Shown here: in pieces, positions 52,964 through 64,000 of the stretch | Layout of the letters: each line of letters starts with the position of its first letter | Position numbering within the stretch: the first letter of the stretch is position 1 | Source of the DNA: Phyllobacteriaceae bacterium | GTDB lineage: Bacteria > Pseudomonadota > Alphaproteobacteria > Rhizobiales > Rhizobiaceae | Assembly: GCA_002708825.1 (NCBI GenBank) | Contig: PAPF01000009.1 | Span: 84,650-148,649 of the forward strand | Length of the DNA stretch: 64,000 bases | Direction of reading: 5' to 3' | Notes under the pieces: generated by a model | Told to the model about the DNA's origin: nothing | Databases searched by the model: none | What the model saw: the letters and a program-made list of their open reading frames with translations, nothing else | Program-made: the position numbers and the translations under genes

Positions 52964-54799
52964 ATGCCTGCCTATCGTTCCCGCACGACCACCCACGGCC
53001 GCAACATGGCCGGCGCCCGCGGACTCTGGCGCGCCACCGGCGTGAAGGATTCCGATTTCGGCAAGCCGATCATCGCCGTGGTCAATTCCTTCACACAGTT
53101 CGTGCCGGGCCATGTCCACCTGAAGGATCTGGGCCAGCTCGTCGCGCGCGAGATCGAGGCGGCCGGCGGCATCGCCAAGGAATTCAACACCATCGCCGTG
53201 GATGACGGCATCGCCATGGGCCATGACGGCATGCTCTATTCGCTGCCCAGCCGCGAGATCATCGCCGACAGCGTGGAATACATGGTCAACGCGCATTGCG
53301 CCGACGCCATGGTCTGCATTTCCAACTGCGACAAGATCACGCCCGGCATGCTGATGGCGGCGCTGCGGCTCAACATTCCCGTCGTCTTCGTCTCCGGCGG
53401 ACCGATGGAGGCCGGCAAGGTGGTCTGGGAGGATGGCCGGGAGCAGGCACTGGACCTGGTCGACGCCATGGTGGCGGCTGCCGATGACAAGGTGACGGAT
53501 GCGCAGGTCGAGGTGATCGAGCGCTCCGCCTGTCCGACCTGCGGTTCCTGCTCGGGCATGTTCACCGCCAATTCCATGAACTGTCTGACCGAGGCGCTGG
53601 GCCTGGCGCTGCCGGGCAACGGCTCCACGCTGGCCACCCATGCCGACCGCAAGCGCCTGTTCATCGAGGCGGGACACCTGGTCGTGGACCTGGCGCGCCG
53701 GTATTACGAGCAGGACGACGAGAGCGTGCTGCCGCGAAACATCGCCAATTACGATGCCTTCGCCAACGCCATGACGCTGGACATCGCCATGGGCGGATCA
53801 ACGAACACGGTCCTGCACCTGCTGGCAGCCGCGCACGAGGGCGAGGTCGATTTCACCATGTCCGACATCGACAAGCTGTCGCGCAAGGTGCCTGTCCTGT
53901 GCAAGGTCGCGCCCGCCGTCAGCCATGTGCACATGGAGGACGTTCATCGCGCCGGCGGCATCATGGCCATCCTGGGCGAACTGGATCGTGCCGGGCTCAT
54001 CGACACGAGCCTGCCCACGGTGCATTCGGCCACGATGGGCGAAGCGCTGGATCGCTGGGATATCATGCGCAGCCAGGCCGGCAATGTGCACGAGTTCTAC
54101 AGTGCGGCACCTGGCGGCGTGCCCACCCAGGTCGCCTTCTCGCAGTCGCGGCGCTATCCCGATCTCGACATGGACCGCGAAAAGGGCGTCATCCGTTCGA
54201 AGGAACACGCCTACAGCCAGGATGGCGGCCTTGCCGTCCTCTTCGGCAATCTCGCCGAGGACGGCTGCATCGTGAAGACGGCGGGCGTGGACGAATCCAT
54301 CCTCAAGTTCTCCGGTCCGGCACGCCTGTTCGAAAGCCAGGACGCCTCGGTGAAGGCCATCCTTTCCAACGAGGTGAAGGCGGGTGACGTGGTTGTGATC
54401 CGCTACGAGGGTCCGCGCGGCGGCCCCGGCATGCAGGAGATGCTCTACCCGACCAGCTACCTGAAGTCGAAGGGGCTCGGCAAGGCCTGCGCGCTGATCA
54501 CCGACGGGCGCTTTTCGGGCGGAACGTCGGGCCTGTCCATCGGCCATGTGTCGCCGGAAGCCGCCGAGGGCGGCACGATCGGCCTTGTGCGCGAGGGCGA
54601 CCTGATCGAGATCGACATCCCCAACCGCACCATCCATCTGGCGGTCGACGATGCCGAACTGGCGCGCCGCCGCGAGGAGCAGGCCGAAAAGGGCTGGCAG
54701 CCGGCGGAAAAGCGCAAGCGCAAGATCACGACGGCGCTCAAGGCCTATGCCGCCCTGACGACTTCGGCGGCCAAGGGCGCGGTGCGAGTCGTCGAATAA
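52964..54799 (+). CDS. ilvD: Dihydroxy-acid dehydratase
   Basis: Third common step in valine and isoleucine synthesis. 611 residues, the longer (proteobacterial) type. Cluster-binding and active-site segments '[19 protein letters not shown]' and '[20 protein letters not shown]' are present, and the C-terminal '[24 protein letters not shown]' region carries the catalytic Ser. ATG 52964 follows AGAGGGATGAACC. A terminator follows 28 bp after the stop. Confidence 0.97.
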   Translation: MPAYRSRTTTHGRNMAGARGLWRATGVKDSDFGKPIIAVVNSFTQFVPGHVHLKDLGQLVAREIEAAGGIAKEFNTIAVDDGIAMGHDGMLYSLPSREIIADSVEYMVNAHCADAMVCISNCDKITPGMLMAALRLNIPVVFVSGGPMEAGKVVWEDGREQALDLVDAMVAAADDKVTDAQVEVIERSACPTCGSCSGMFTANSMNCLTEALGLALPGNGSTLATHADRKRLFIEAGHLVVDLARRYYEQDDESVLPRNIANYDAFANAMTLDIAMGGSTNTVLHLLAAAHEGEVDFTMSDIDKLSRKVPVLCKVAPAVSHVHMEDVHRAGGIMAILGELDRAGLIDTSLPTVHSATMGEALDRWDIMRSQAGNVHEFYSAAPGGVPTQVAFSQSRRYPDLDMDREKGVIRSKEHAYSQDGGLAVLFGNLAEDGCIVKTAGVDESILKFSGPARLFESQDASVKAILSNEVKAGDVVVIRYEGPRGGPGMQEMLYPTSYLKSKGLGKACALITDGRFSGGTSGLSIGHVSPEAAEGGTIGLVREGDLIEIDIPNRTIHLAVDDAELARRREEQAEKGWQPAEKRKRKITTALKAYAALTTSAAKGAVRVVE

Positions 54800-54827
54800 G
54801 CCGCGCGGCGGTATGGAAGAAGCCGCG

Positions 54828-54856
54828 GGGCGGTCATCCTTTGATGGCCGCCCTTT
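54828..54856 (+). terminator. Rho-independent terminator after ilvD
   Basis: GGGCGG-T-CATC (54828-54838) pairs with GATG-G-CCGCCC (54843-54853), one T-G pair, tetraloop CTTT, followed by TTT. Confidence 0.8.
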
Positions 54857-54907
54857 CGCATGGAAGCGCCGCTTGAACGGACCGATGATTTCAGGCAAAC
54901 CCGCGTC

Positions 54908-55750
54908 ATGACAAACGCGCCTCGCTCCCTCGATCATCTCGTATTGCCGGTCCTGTCGCTCGACGTCGCGCGCGCACGGCTTGCCGCGCTCGGGTTCACC
55001 TGCGCGCCGGACGGCATCCACCCCTTCGGCACGGTCAATGCCTGTGTCTTTTTTTCCGACGGCACTTTTCTGGAGCCGCTTGCCATCGGCGACGCGGTTG
55101 TGGCGGAGCAGACCGCCCGTGAGGGCAATGCCTTTACCGCCGGGGATGCCCGGTTCCGGACCACGGTCGGGGACAATGGTTTCTCGGCCCTCGTGCTGGG
55201 CAGTGGCGATGCCGATGCCGACGATGCGTCCTTTCGCGCCGCAGGTTTTGGCGGCGGATCACGGCTGGATTTCTCGCGCGCATTCCGCACCCCCGATGGT
55301 GCTGGAGGCGAAGCCTCGTTCCGGCTGGCATTCGCCGCGCCGCAACCGGACAACGCAGCCTTTTTCTTCACCTGCCAGCGTGTCAACGTGCCGGCTGTGG
55401 ACCGTTCCGCCCTGGAAAGCCATGTCAACGGGGTGACCGGTATCCGCGGCGTGGAGTTGCGCGCCGGCAATCCCTCGCGCCATCGCGGCTTTCTTGAACG
55501 ATTCACCGGAGGCGCTGCAACCGGCGATGACGCTTGCATCCGGGTGGCCTTGGCGAATGCAACCATCGTGACCGGCAGGGATGCCGCTGCACAGGGGCTG
55601 GTCTGCCATGCCGTCCGTTTTGCCTGCCGCGACCTTTCCTTGTTGCGCACACGGCTCGATGAAGCCGGCATCGTCAGCAAGTCGGCGGATGGTAATGTTA
55701 TCGTTCCGCCCGCGCCGGGGCAGGGCGCTACCTTCATTATCGAGGAATGA
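54908..55750 (+). CDS. VOC (glyoxalase-like domain) family protein
   Basis: 280-residue protein with a glyoxalase_3-like domain. '[25 protein letters not shown]' contains the usual first His of VOC metalloenzymes, and '[23 protein letters not shown]' the second module; the C-terminal half has lower similarity. Function unknown. ATG 54908 starts the domain; an earlier ATG at 54860 lies beside the ilvD terminator. It is 4 bp from kdsA, so the two are co-transcribed; pyrG, the usual kdsA neighbour, is absent. Confidence 0.8.
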   Translation: MTNAPRSLDHLVLPVLSLDVARARLAALGFTCAPDGIHPFGTVNACVFFSDGTFLEPLAIGDAVVAEQTAREGNAFTAGDARFRTTVGDNGFSALVLGSGDADADDASFRAAGFGGGSRLDFSRAFRTPDGAGGEASFRLAFAAPQPDNAAFFFTCQRVNVPAVDRSALESHVNGVTGIRGVELRAGNPSRHRGFLERFTGGAATGDDACIRVALANATIVTGRDAAAQGLVCHAVRFACRDLSLLRTRLDEAGIVSKSADGNVIVPPAPGQGATFIIEE

Positions 55751-55754
55751 ACCG

Positions 55755-56597
55755 ATGACCGCACCCAACACGAGCGTCAAAGTGGGCGCAGTCACCTTTT
55801 CCAACGCGGCCAGGCTGGCGCTGATCGCCGGACCGTGCCAGCTTGAAAGCCGTCAGCATGCCTTTGACATGGCCGGCAGCCTGAAGGAGATTTGCGACGG
55901 CCTTGGCATCGGCCTCGTCTACAAGTCGTCCTACGACAAGGCCAACCGGACAAGCATCGGTGCGACCCGTGGTGCCGGACTGGATGCGGCCATGCCGGTC
56001 TTCGACGACCTGCGCCGCGAATTCGGCGTGCCGGTGCTGACCGATGTGCATACCGAGGAACAATGCGCCATCGTCGCACCGCATGTCGATGTGCTGCAGA
56101 TCCCGGCATTTCTTTGCCGGCAAACGGACCTGCTGGTGGCCGCCGCGCGCACCGGCAAGGTCGTCAATGTCAAGAAGGGCCAGTTCCTTGCGCCCTGGGA
56201 CATGAAAAACGTGGTCGGGAAGGTGACCGACAGCGGCAATCCGGACGTGCTGATCACCGAACGCGGCGCGTCCTTCGGCTACAACACGCTCGTCTCCGAC
56301 ATGCGCGCGCTTCCGATCATGGCCGAGACCGGCGCGCCGGTGATCTTCGATGCCACCCATTCGGTGCAGCAGCCAGGCGGGCAGGGTGCCTCATCCGGTG
56401 GAGACCGGCGCATGGTGCCCTACCTCGCCCGCGCGGCTGTCGCGACCGGCGTCGCCGGCGTTTTCATCGAGACCCATGACGATCCGGAGAACACGACATC
56501 CTCGGATGCGCCGAACATGATGAAGCTTGCCGACATGCCGGGGCTTCTCGAGCAGTTGCTGGCAATCGACGCGATCGTGAAGAACCGCGGCAATTAA
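55755..56597 (+). CDS. kdsA: 3-deoxy-8-phosphooctulonate synthase
   Basis: Joins arabinose-5-phosphate and PEP to Kdo-8-phosphate for LPS. 280 residues. '[18 protein letters not shown]', '[12 protein letters not shown]' and '[11 protein letters not shown]' are KdsA signatures, with '[13 protein letters not shown]' and '[15 protein letters not shown]' continuing the barrel and '[19 protein letters not shown]' (no Cys in place of Asn pattern can be judged by eye) at the C-terminus. It starts 4 bp after the VOC gene. Confidence 0.96.
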   Translation: MTAPNTSVKVGAVTFSNAARLALIAGPCQLESRQHAFDMAGSLKEICDGLGIGLVYKSSYDKANRTSIGATRGAGLDAAMPVFDDLRREFGVPVLTDVHTEEQCAIVAPHVDVLQIPAFLCRQTDLLVAAARTGKVVNVKKGQFLAPWDMKNVVGKVTDSGNPDVLITERGASFGYNTLVSDMRALPIMAETGAPVIFDATHSVQQPGGQGASSGGDRRMVPYLARAAVATGVAGVFIETHDDPENTTSSDAPNMMKLADMPGLLEQLLAIDAIVKNRGN

Positions 56598-56608
56598 CCG
56601 GTATATTG

Positions 56609-58250
<1,642 letters not shown>

Positions 58251-58276
58251 CAGCGCTTCGCTCCGGTTCCATAAAG

Positions 58277-58315
58277 CGGCCGCATCCGGCGGGATGCGGC
58301 CGTTTTCTTTTCATT
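58277..58315 (+). terminator. Rho-independent terminator after eno
   Basis: An 11-bp perfect stem (58277-58287 with 58292-58302) with a GGCG loop is followed by TTTTCTTTTCATTTT. Confidence 0.96.
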
Positions 58316-58395
58316 TTAGCGGGTGACGTAACCAAGCCTTAAGCATGAGTGCCCATGATGCGGGCCTGTCCTTGGTATCGAGTAGCAGCCTGCCC

Positions 58396-58716
58396 ATGTG
58401 GACCCGCCAGCACAAGCGCCGCAAGACCGGCCGATTGATCCTCCCCGTGATCGCGGCCGCATTCCTGGGCTATTTCGGGCATCATGCCTTCCAGGGCGAA
58501 TACGGCCTTGAGAACAAGGCGCGGCTTGAGCAACAGGTCGATCATCTGGAGCAGCAACTGGCCGAGGCCACCGCTTTGCGCCTGAGACTTGAAGCCCGCA
58601 ACAACCTGCTTCATGATGGCTCCATCGAGAAGGACATGCTGGATGAGCAGGTGCGCAGGCAGTTGGGGCGGGTCGGGCCGGACGAGATCGTGATCCTGGT
58701 TGACCCGCGCGGTTGA
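58396..58716 (+). CDS. ftsB: Septum formation initiator protein FtsB/DivIC
   Basis: 106-residue bitopic divisome protein. 'MWTRQHKRRKTGRLILPVIAAAFLGYFGHH' region gives the short cytoplasmic tail and single transmembrane helix; residues about 45-80 ('RLEQQVDHLEQQLAEATALRLRLEARN') form a coiled coil, and the C-terminus is periplasmic. Rhizobial homologues start at this Met; an ATG at 58345 would add 17 residues. Between eno and pdhA, its usual site. Confidence 0.9.
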   Translation: MWTRQHKRRKTGRLILPVIAAAFLGYFGHHAFQGEYGLENKARLEQQVDHLEQQLAEATALRLRLEARNNLLHDGSIEKDMLDEQVRRQLGRVGPDEIVILVDPRG

Positions 58717-58731
58717 TGCGTTCTGCGAATT

Positions 58732-58798
58732 AACTGAATATCAGTTCACTCTTGTTTTCCTCAACCTTTTGAGGCATTTGAATGCATGGCTCCCATGC
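58732..58798. promoter_or_regulatory. Three consecutive inverted repeats upstream of pdhA
   Basis: AACTGA-ATA-TCAGTT (58732-58746), CCTCAA-CCTT-TTGAGG (58759-58774) and GCATGG-CTC-CCATGC (58784-58798) follow each other in the 205-bp ftsB-pdhA gap. The first has the look of a dimer operator, the second of a weak ftsB terminator hairpin, the third is unassigned. Confidence 0.45.
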
Positions 58799-58921
58799 GA
58801 GAAATGCACTTGCCGCATGGATGAAACCTGCTAGCGTGTTTTCAATGAACGGGTGGGAGGCCGTTCGGCCATAGAGCCTTGCGCTTCCGTCCCCGGAGAA
58901 AACCCAGACAGGGAGTGCAGC

Positions 58922-59965
58922 ATGGCCGCAGCAGCAAGGAAGTCCTCATCCCGCAAGGGCGCGACCGGTTCGCCGGACCTCGTCCGCAAGGCGCCCGCGC
59001 CCGAGGAATTCGACAAGGACCAGGAGTTCCGCGCCTATCGCGACATGCTGATGATACGCCGCTTCGAGGAGAAGGCCGGCCAGCTTTACGGCATGGGATT
59101 CATCGGCGGCTTCTGCCACCTCTACATCGGCCAGGAGGCCGTGGTCACCGGCATCGAGATGGCCAAGAAGGATGGTGACCAGTTCATCACCGGCTATCGC
59201 GATCACGGCCACATGCTGGCGGCCGGCATGAGCGCGCGCGGCGTCATGGCGGAACTGACCGGGCGCAGGGGCGGCTATTCCAAGGGGAAGGGCGGTTCCA
59301 TGCACATGTTCTCCAAGGAAAAGCACTTTTACGGCGGCCATGGCATCGTCGGGGCGCAGGTGTCGCTGGGCACCGGCCTGGCTTTCGCCAACCGCTACCG
59401 GGAGAACGGCAGCGTCTCGGTCACCTTTTTCGGTGACGGCGCGGCCAACCAGGGCCAGGTCTACGAAAGCTTCAACATGGCCGCGCTGTGGAAGCTTCCT
59501 GTCATCTTCGTCATCGAGAACAACCGCTACGCCATGGGCACGTCGGTCAGCCGGGCGTCCGCCGAGACCGATTTCTCCATGCGCGGCGTTTCCTTCAAAA
59601 TCCCCGGCATGCAGGTGGACGGCATGGATGTGCGCGCCGTCAAGGCGGCTTCCGAGGAAGCCTTCGAGTGGTGCCGCGGCGGCAACGGGCCGATCATCCT
59701 TGAAATGATGACCTACCGCTATCGCGGCCACTCCATGTCCGATCCGGCCAAGTACCGCACCAAGGACGAGGTGCAGAAGATGCGTACCGAGCAGGACCCC
59801 ATCGAGCAGGTCAAGGCGCGGCTTCTGGAGAAGGAATGGGCCAAGGAGGACGAACTGAAGAAGATCGACAAGGAGGTGCGCGACGTGGTCGCCGACTCCG
59901 CCGAATTCGCCCAGAACGACCCGGAGCCGGACACGTCCGAGCTTTACACCGACATCCTGCTCTGA
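58922..59965 (+). CDS. pdhA: Pyruvate dehydrogenase E1 component, alpha subunit
   Basis: Thiamine-diphosphate-binding chain of E1, 347 residues. '[20 protein letters not shown]' is the substrate channel part, '[34 protein letters not shown]' region is the GDG...NN thiamine-diphosphate motif, and '[15 protein letters not shown]' contains the phosphorylation-loop equivalent. ATG 58922 with GGGAG upstream; the frame opens 23 codons earlier. pdhB follows 13 bp later. Confidence 0.97.
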   Translation: MAAAARKSSSRKGATGSPDLVRKAPAPEEFDKDQEFRAYRDMLMIRRFEEKAGQLYGMGFIGGFCHLYIGQEAVVTGIEMAKKDGDQFITGYRDHGHMLAAGMSARGVMAELTGRRGGYSKGKGGSMHMFSKEKHFYGGHGIVGAQVSLGTGLAFANRYRENGSVSVTFFGDGAANQGQVYESFNMAALWKLPVIFVIENNRYAMGTSVSRASAETDFSMRGVSFKIPGMQVDGMDVRAVKAASEEAFEWCRGGNGPIILEMMTYRYRGHSMSDPAKYRTKDEVQKMRTEQDPIEQVKARLLEKEWAKEDELKKIDKEVRDVVADSAEFAQNDPEPDTSELYTDILL

Positions 59966-59978
59966 GGGGAAGACGACC

Positions 59979-61427
59979 ATGCCGATAGAGATTCTCATGC
60001 CCGCCCTTTCCCCGACCATGGAGGAGGGCAACCTGGCCAAGTGGGTCAAGAAGGAAGGCGACAGCGTTGCCGCCGGCGACGTGATCGCGGAGATCGAAAC
60101 AGACAAGGCGACCATGGAAGTCGAGGCCGTCGACGAGGGCGTTCTCGGCAGGATCCTCGTCGCGGAAGGCACCGAGGGCGTGAAGGTGAATACACCGATT
60201 GCCCTGCTGCTGGCCGAAGGCGAGGATGAATCCGCGCTCGATGAAGCCGCTTCCGGCGGTGGCGGGTCCGATGCATCGGAATCGTCTGGCGGATCCGGCA
60301 AGCCGGCCGGTGATGGCGGCGAGGAAGGTGGCGACCCTGTCTCCGACATGGAGGCACGCCGCGTGCCGGGCGAGGGCAAGGTTCATCCCGAGCCGAAGAA
60401 GCCGGACGCCGGCGCCGACCCGGACATTCCGGATGGCACGAAGATGGTGAAGATGACCGTGCGCGAGGCGCTCAATTCGGCCATGGCCGAGGAGATGCGC
60501 CGCGACGGCGACGTGTTCATCATGGGCGAGGAGGTGGCCGAATACCAGGGCGCCTACAAGATCACCCAGAACCTGCTGGAGGAATTCGGCCCGAAGCGCG
60601 TGGTCGACACTCCGATCACCGAGCACGGCTTTGCCGGCGTCGGCGTCGGTGCGGCGATGGCCGGACTGAAGCCCATCGTCGAGTTCATGACCTTCAACTT
60701 CGCCATGCAGGCCATCGACCAGATCATCAATTCCGCCGCCAAGACGCTCTACATGTCCGGCGGCCAGATGGGCGCGCCCATCGTCTTCCGTGGTCCGAAC
60801 GGCGCGGCGGCGCGCGTGGCGGCGCAGCACTCGCAATGCTATGCGGCGTGGTACAGCCACATTCCGGGCCTGAAGGTGATCCAGCCCTACACCGCGGCCG
60901 ATGCGAAGGGCCTGCTGAAGGCGGCGATCCGCGATCCCAACCCGGTCATCTTCCTCGAGAACGAAATCCTCTACGGCCAGTCCTTCGAGGTGCCGGAGAT
61001 GGACGATTTCGTCCTGCCCATCGGCAAGGCGCGTATTCACAGGACCGGCAAGGATGTCACCATCGTCTCCTTCGGTATCGGCATGACCTATGCTGTCAAG
61101 GCGGCCGAGGAACTGGCGGACCAGGGTATCGACGCCGAGGTCATCGACTTGCGCACCATCCGCCCGATGGATCTCGACACGGTGATCGAGAGCGTGAAGA
61201 AGACCAATCGCCTCGTAACCGTCGAGGAAGGCTTCCCGCAATCCTCGGTCGGCGACCACATCGCCAGCCAGGTGATGCAGCGCGCCTTCGACTGGCTGGA
61301 CGCGCCGGTGGTCACGGTCTGCGGCAAGGATGTGCCGATGCCCTACGCGGCGAACCTTGAGAAACTCGCCCTGCCCAGCGTGGCGGAGGTCGTCGAGGCG
61401 GTGAAGGCCGTCACCTACAAGGCCTGA
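59979..61427 (+). CDS. pdhB: Pyruvate dehydrogenase E1 component, beta subunit, with lipoyl domain
   Basis: 482 residues: an N-terminal lipoyl domain (1-80) with the lipoylated Lys43 ('[12 protein letters not shown]'), an acidic Gly/Ser linker (about 80-150), then the E1 beta chain ('[25 protein letters not shown]'). Fusion of a lipoyl domain to E1 beta is a mark of alphaproteobacteria. The lipoyl domain is nearly the same as that in pdhC. Works with PdhA and PdhC to make acetyl-CoA. Confidence 0.97.
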   Translation: MPIEILMPALSPTMEEGNLAKWVKKEGDSVAAGDVIAEIETDKATMEVEAVDEGVLGRILVAEGTEGVKVNTPIALLLAEGEDESALDEAASGGGGSDASESSGGSGKPAGDGGEEGGDPVSDMEARRVPGEGKVHPEPKKPDAGADPDIPDGTKMVKMTVREALNSAMAEEMRRDGDVFIMGEEVAEYQGAYKITQNLLEEFGPKRVVDTPITEHGFAGVGVGAAMAGLKPIVEFMTFNFAMQAIDQIINSAAKTLYMSGGQMGAPIVFRGPNGAAARVAAQHSQCYAAWYSHIPGLKVIQPYTAADAKGLLKAAIRDPNPVIFLENEILYGQSFEVPEMDDFVLPIGKARIHRTGKDVTIVSFGIGMTYAVKAAEELADQGIDAEVIDLRTIRPMDLDTVIESVKKTNRLVTVEEGFPQSSVGDHIASQVMQRAFDWLDAPVVTVCGKDVPMPYAANLEKLALPSVAEVVEAVKAVTYKA

Positions 61428-61437
61428 GGAGAGCGCC

Positions 61438-62814
61438 ATGCCGATTGAAATCACCATGCCCGCGCTTTCCCCGACCATGGAGGAAGGCAACCTGGCCAAG
61501 TGGCTGGTCAAGGAAGGCGACAGCATTTCCGCCGGCGACGTGATCGCCGAGATCGAGACCGACAAGGCGACCATGGAAGTGGAAGCCGTGGACGAGGGAA
61601 CGATTGCGAAGATCGTCGTTCCCGAGGGCACCGAGGGCGTCAAGGTCAATGCCGTCATCGCCATCCTCGCCGAGGAAGGCGAGGATGTGGACGAGGCTGC
61701 GAAGGGTGGCGGCGGCGCCAGCAAGGACAGTGCCGGGAAGTCGTCTGGAGACGAAAAGCCTGCGCCCTCCGGCCAGGGTCCGGCAAAGGATACGGCCGAC
61801 CTGCTCGGACCGGCCACCGATGCCGCACCGAAGTCGCCCCAGGCAGGAGCCGCGCCGGCTTCGGGCGGGGATCGAGTGTTCTCCTCGCCGCTGGCGCGGC
61901 GCATCGCCAGGGAGGCCGGCATCGACATCGCGAAGGTTTCCGGCTCCGGTCCGAAGGGCCGCGTGGTCAAGGCCGATGTCGAGGCTGCCATGAAGGGCGG
62001 CACGGCCAAGGCCGGGGCGCCCAAGGGTGAGCCGCAGAAGGCCGCTCCCGCCGCTGCACCGGCCCTGGCAACCGGACCGTCGACGGATGCCGTCTTGCGC
62101 AATTTCGCCGAAGGCAGCTACGAACTGGTCAAGCATGACAACATGCGCAAGACCATCGCCAAGCGCCTGACCGAGGCAAAGCAGACCATCCCGCATTTCT
62201 ATGTATCGATGGATTGCGAACTGGATGCGTTGCTGGCGCTGCGCGGTCAGCTCAATGCCTCTGCGCCGCAGAAGGATGGCAAGCCGGCCTACAAGCTGTC
62301 GGTCAATGACATGATCATCAAGGCGCTGGCACTGGCGCTACGCGACGTCCCGGACGCCAATGTGTCGTGGACCGACGAGGCCATGGTCATGCACAAGCAT
62401 GCCGATGTCGGCGTCGCGGTGTCCATTCCGGGCGGGCTGATCACGCCGATCGTGCGCCGCGCGGAGGAGAAGAGCCTGTCCACCATCTCCAACGAGATGA
62501 AGGACATGGGCGCGAGGGCGAAGGAACGCAAGCTCAAGCCCGAGGAATACCAGGGCGGCACGACCGCCGTGTCCAACATGGGCATGATGGGCGTGTCGAA
62601 CTTCTCCGCCGTGGTCAATCCGCCCCATGCCACCATCCTGGCCGTGGGTGCGGGCGAGAAGCGGGCCATCGTCAAGGACGATGCCATTGCCATCGCCACC
62701 ATGATGACGGTGACGCTGTCGACCGACCATCGCTGTGTCGATGGCGCGCTCGGCGCCGAACTGCTGGGCGCCTTCAGGGGCTATATCGAGAACCCGATGA
62801 GCATGCTGGTCTGA
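61438..62814 (+). CDS. pdhC: Dihydrolipoamide acetyltransferase, pyruvate dehydrogenase E2
   Basis: 458 residues: lipoyl domain with Lys43 ('[13 protein letters not shown]'), Ala/Pro-rich linker, peripheral-subunit-binding domain at about 145-182 ('[18 protein letters not shown]'), second linker and catalytic core. The catalytic motif is '[13 protein letters not shown]' near the C-terminus (HRxxDG). It starts 10 bp after pdhB. The E3 gene lpdA lies about 1 kb downstream. Confidence 0.97.
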   Translation: MPIEITMPALSPTMEEGNLAKWLVKEGDSISAGDVIAEIETDKATMEVEAVDEGTIAKIVVPEGTEGVKVNAVIAILAEEGEDVDEAAKGGGGASKDSAGKSSGDEKPAPSGQGPAKDTADLLGPATDAAPKSPQAGAAPASGGDRVFSSPLARRIAREAGIDIAKVSGSGPKGRVVKADVEAAMKGGTAKAGAPKGEPQKAAPAAAPALATGPSTDAVLRNFAEGSYELVKHDNMRKTIAKRLTEAKQTIPHFYVSMDCELDALLALRGQLNASAPQKDGKPAYKLSVNDMIIKALALALRDVPDANVSWTDEAMVMHKHADVGVAVSIPGGLITPIVRRAEEKSLSTISNEMKDMGARAKERKLKPEEYQGGTTAVSNMGMMGVSNFSAVVNPPHATILAVGAGEKRAIVKDDAIAIATMMTVTLSTDHRCVDGALGAELLGAFRGYIENPMSMLV

Positions 62815-62817
62815 GCC

Positions 62818-63459
62818 ATGAAGACGGTTCTGGTCTTCGGCGATTCGCTGACCTGGGGATCCGATCCCGCCACCGGCGGGCGGCATCCCGAGGCCGTGCG
62901 CTGGCCCGTCGTGCTTGAAAAGGCGCTGGATGGCCGCGCGCGGGTCATTGCAGATGGCCTGCGCGGGCGCACCACCGCCTATGACGAGCATCTGGCCGAT
63001 TGCGACCGCAACGGCGCGCGCATCCTGCCGACGGTCCTCTATACCCATGCCCCGGTCGATCTTGTCATCCTGATGCTCGGCAGCAACGACATGAAGCCGC
63101 ACATCGCGGGCACGGCCGTGGCCGCGCTTCAGGGCATGCGCCGCCTGGTGACGATCGTCAGGAACCATGTGCCGGGCATTGAGGGCGCAGAACCGCCGGG
63201 CGTGCTGATCGTGGCGCCGCCGCCGCTGTGCGAAACGGCAGATCCCTTCTATGCCGCCATGTTCGCGGGTGGCGTGGAGCAATCGGCCATGACGGCCTCG
63301 CTTTACGCCGACCTGGCGGACGAAGCCGATTGCGGCTTCTTCGATGCAGGCAGCGTCGCCCGGACCGCACCGGCGGACGGCGTGCACATGGATGGGGAGA
63401 ACACCCGCGCGCTCGGCAAGGCGCTGGCGCCGATGGTTCACGTGATGCTTGGGCTTTGA
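62818..63459 (+). CDS. SGNH/GDSL hydrolase (arylesterase type)
   Basis: 213-residue esterase. The nucleophile Ser10 is in 'VFGDSLTWG', the oxyanion Asn in 'LMLGSNDMK', and the Asp/His pair in 'DGVHMDGEN'. The opening 'GDSLTWGSDPATGGRHPEAVRWP' is typical of rhizobial arylesterases related to Est24. ATG 62818 is 3 bp after pdhC, inside the pdh operon; why an esterase is co-expressed with pyruvate dehydrogenase is unclear, but the arrangement is seen in relatives. Confidence 0.9.
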   Translation: MKTVLVFGDSLTWGSDPATGGRHPEAVRWPVVLEKALDGRARVIADGLRGRTTAYDEHLADCDRNGARILPTVLYTHAPVDLVILMLGSNDMKPHIAGTAVAALQGMRRLVTIVRNHVPGIEGAEPPGVLIVAPPPLCETADPFYAAMFAGGVEQSAMTASLYADLADEADCGFFDAGSVARTAPADGVHMDGENTRALGKALAPMVHVMLGL

Positions 63460-63529
63460 TCCGGGTCAAGGGATTGGAAGGAGGCAGGCCATAGGGTAGC
63501 AGCGAACGGACAAAACAGGAGGTTCGCCG

Positions 63530-63766
63530 ATGTCCCATGTGCCGCACGAACTGGCGGAGGAATTCCCGGAACACGTCGAGAAGATGCATGAGATGAAAAC
63601 GTCAAATGCTCATTTCTCAAGGCTTTTCGACGAGTACCACGATATCAACCGCGCGATTCATCGCGCCGAGACGAATGTCGAACCGACCGATGACTTCCAC
63701 ATGGAAGACATGCGCAAGCAGCGCCTGCGGTTGAAGGACGAAATCTACGGGATGCTCGCGGGCTGA
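63530..63766 (+). CDS. DUF465 (YdcH) family protein
   Basis: 78-residue, largely helical protein of the DUF465 family: 'VPHELAEEFPEHVEKMHEMK' and 'HFSRLFDEYHDINRAIHRAE' are the signature, 'MRKQRLRLKDEIYGML' the C-terminal helix. Function unknown. An AGGAGG ribosome-binding site precedes ATG 63530. Lies between the esterase gene and lpdA in the pdh operon. Confidence 0.92.
   Translation: MSHVPHELAEEFPEHVEKMHEMKTSNAHFSRLFDEYHDINRAIHRAETNVEPTDDFHMEDMRKQRLRLKDEIYGMLAG

Positions 63767-64000
<234 letters not shown>

Noticed and set aside
58328-58342. CtrA-like site GTAA-N7-TTAA before ftsB
   Set aside because: One mismatch to the TTAA-N7-TTAA core and immediately after the eno terminator; a single imperfect copy is too weak to claim.
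59811-62102. A 763-codon minus-strand frame across pdhA-pdhB-pdhC
   Set aside because: Shadow of the pyruvate dehydrogenase genes; composition is low-complexity Ala/Ser/Arg.

Overview
This 64 kb window is high-GC chromosomal DNA of an alphaproteobacterium, most likely Hyphomicrobiales (Rhizobiales). Three things point there: the order rpsB-tsf-pyrH-frr-uppS-cdsA-rseP-bamA-lpxD-fabZ-lpxA-lpxI-lpxB; the kdsA-eno-ftsB-pdhA-pdhB-pdhC-lpdA block, with a lipoyl domain fused to the pyruvate dehydrogenase E1 beta chain; and the gltA/gltX/comEC neighbourhood. I cannot name the genus. I saw no rRNA, tRNA, CRISPR array, insertion sequence or prophage.

Layout. 1-2.2 kb: the 5' part of a secreted protein gene on the minus strand, then a nitroreductase and a flavin-reductase-like gene. 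2.3-15.6 kb: a long plus-strand run for translation, UMP, undecaprenyl-PP, phospholipid, outer-membrane and lipid A biosynthesis. dxr, usual between cdsA and rseP, is absent. 15.6-21.1 kb: gltA and gltX (minus) and comEC (plus). 21.1-28.7 kb: two family-5 solute-binding proteins and a DppBCDF-type peptide transporter. 28.7-33.7 kb: a MarR regulator divergent from crotonase, amidohydrolase and acyl-CoA dehydrogenase genes, followed by a ferredoxin-NADP reductase.

33.7-52.8 kb is the accessory island of most interest. One minus-strand operon encodes a molybdenum hydroxylase (FAD subunit plus fused 2Fe-2S/Mo subunit), a 6-hydroxynicotinate-reductase-like iron-sulfur protein, a UPF0280 protein and an AA_synth protein. 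Divergent from it are a MarR regulator and a nicotinamidase (pncA). Next come a Liv-type ABC importer, a polytopic membrane protein of unknown function, and a plus-strand hyuA-hyuB-flavin oxidoreductase operon. I infer a reductive nicotinamide/nicotinate (N-heterocycle) degradation system like the chemistry described for Azorhizobium and Eubacterium barkeri. A 17-bp motif, 15/17 identical, lies just downstream of a TTGACA promoter in front of both the hydroxylase operon and hyuA, which ties the two operons together.

52.8-64 kb returns to housekeeping: ilvD, a VOC-family protein, kdsA, a 42-residue lipoprotein gene, eno, ftsB, pdhA-pdhB-pdhC, a GDSL esterase, a DUF465 protein and the start of lpdA. 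Several strong hairpins and terminators mark operon ends, and two very stable hairpins sit between a binding-protein gene and its permease genes.
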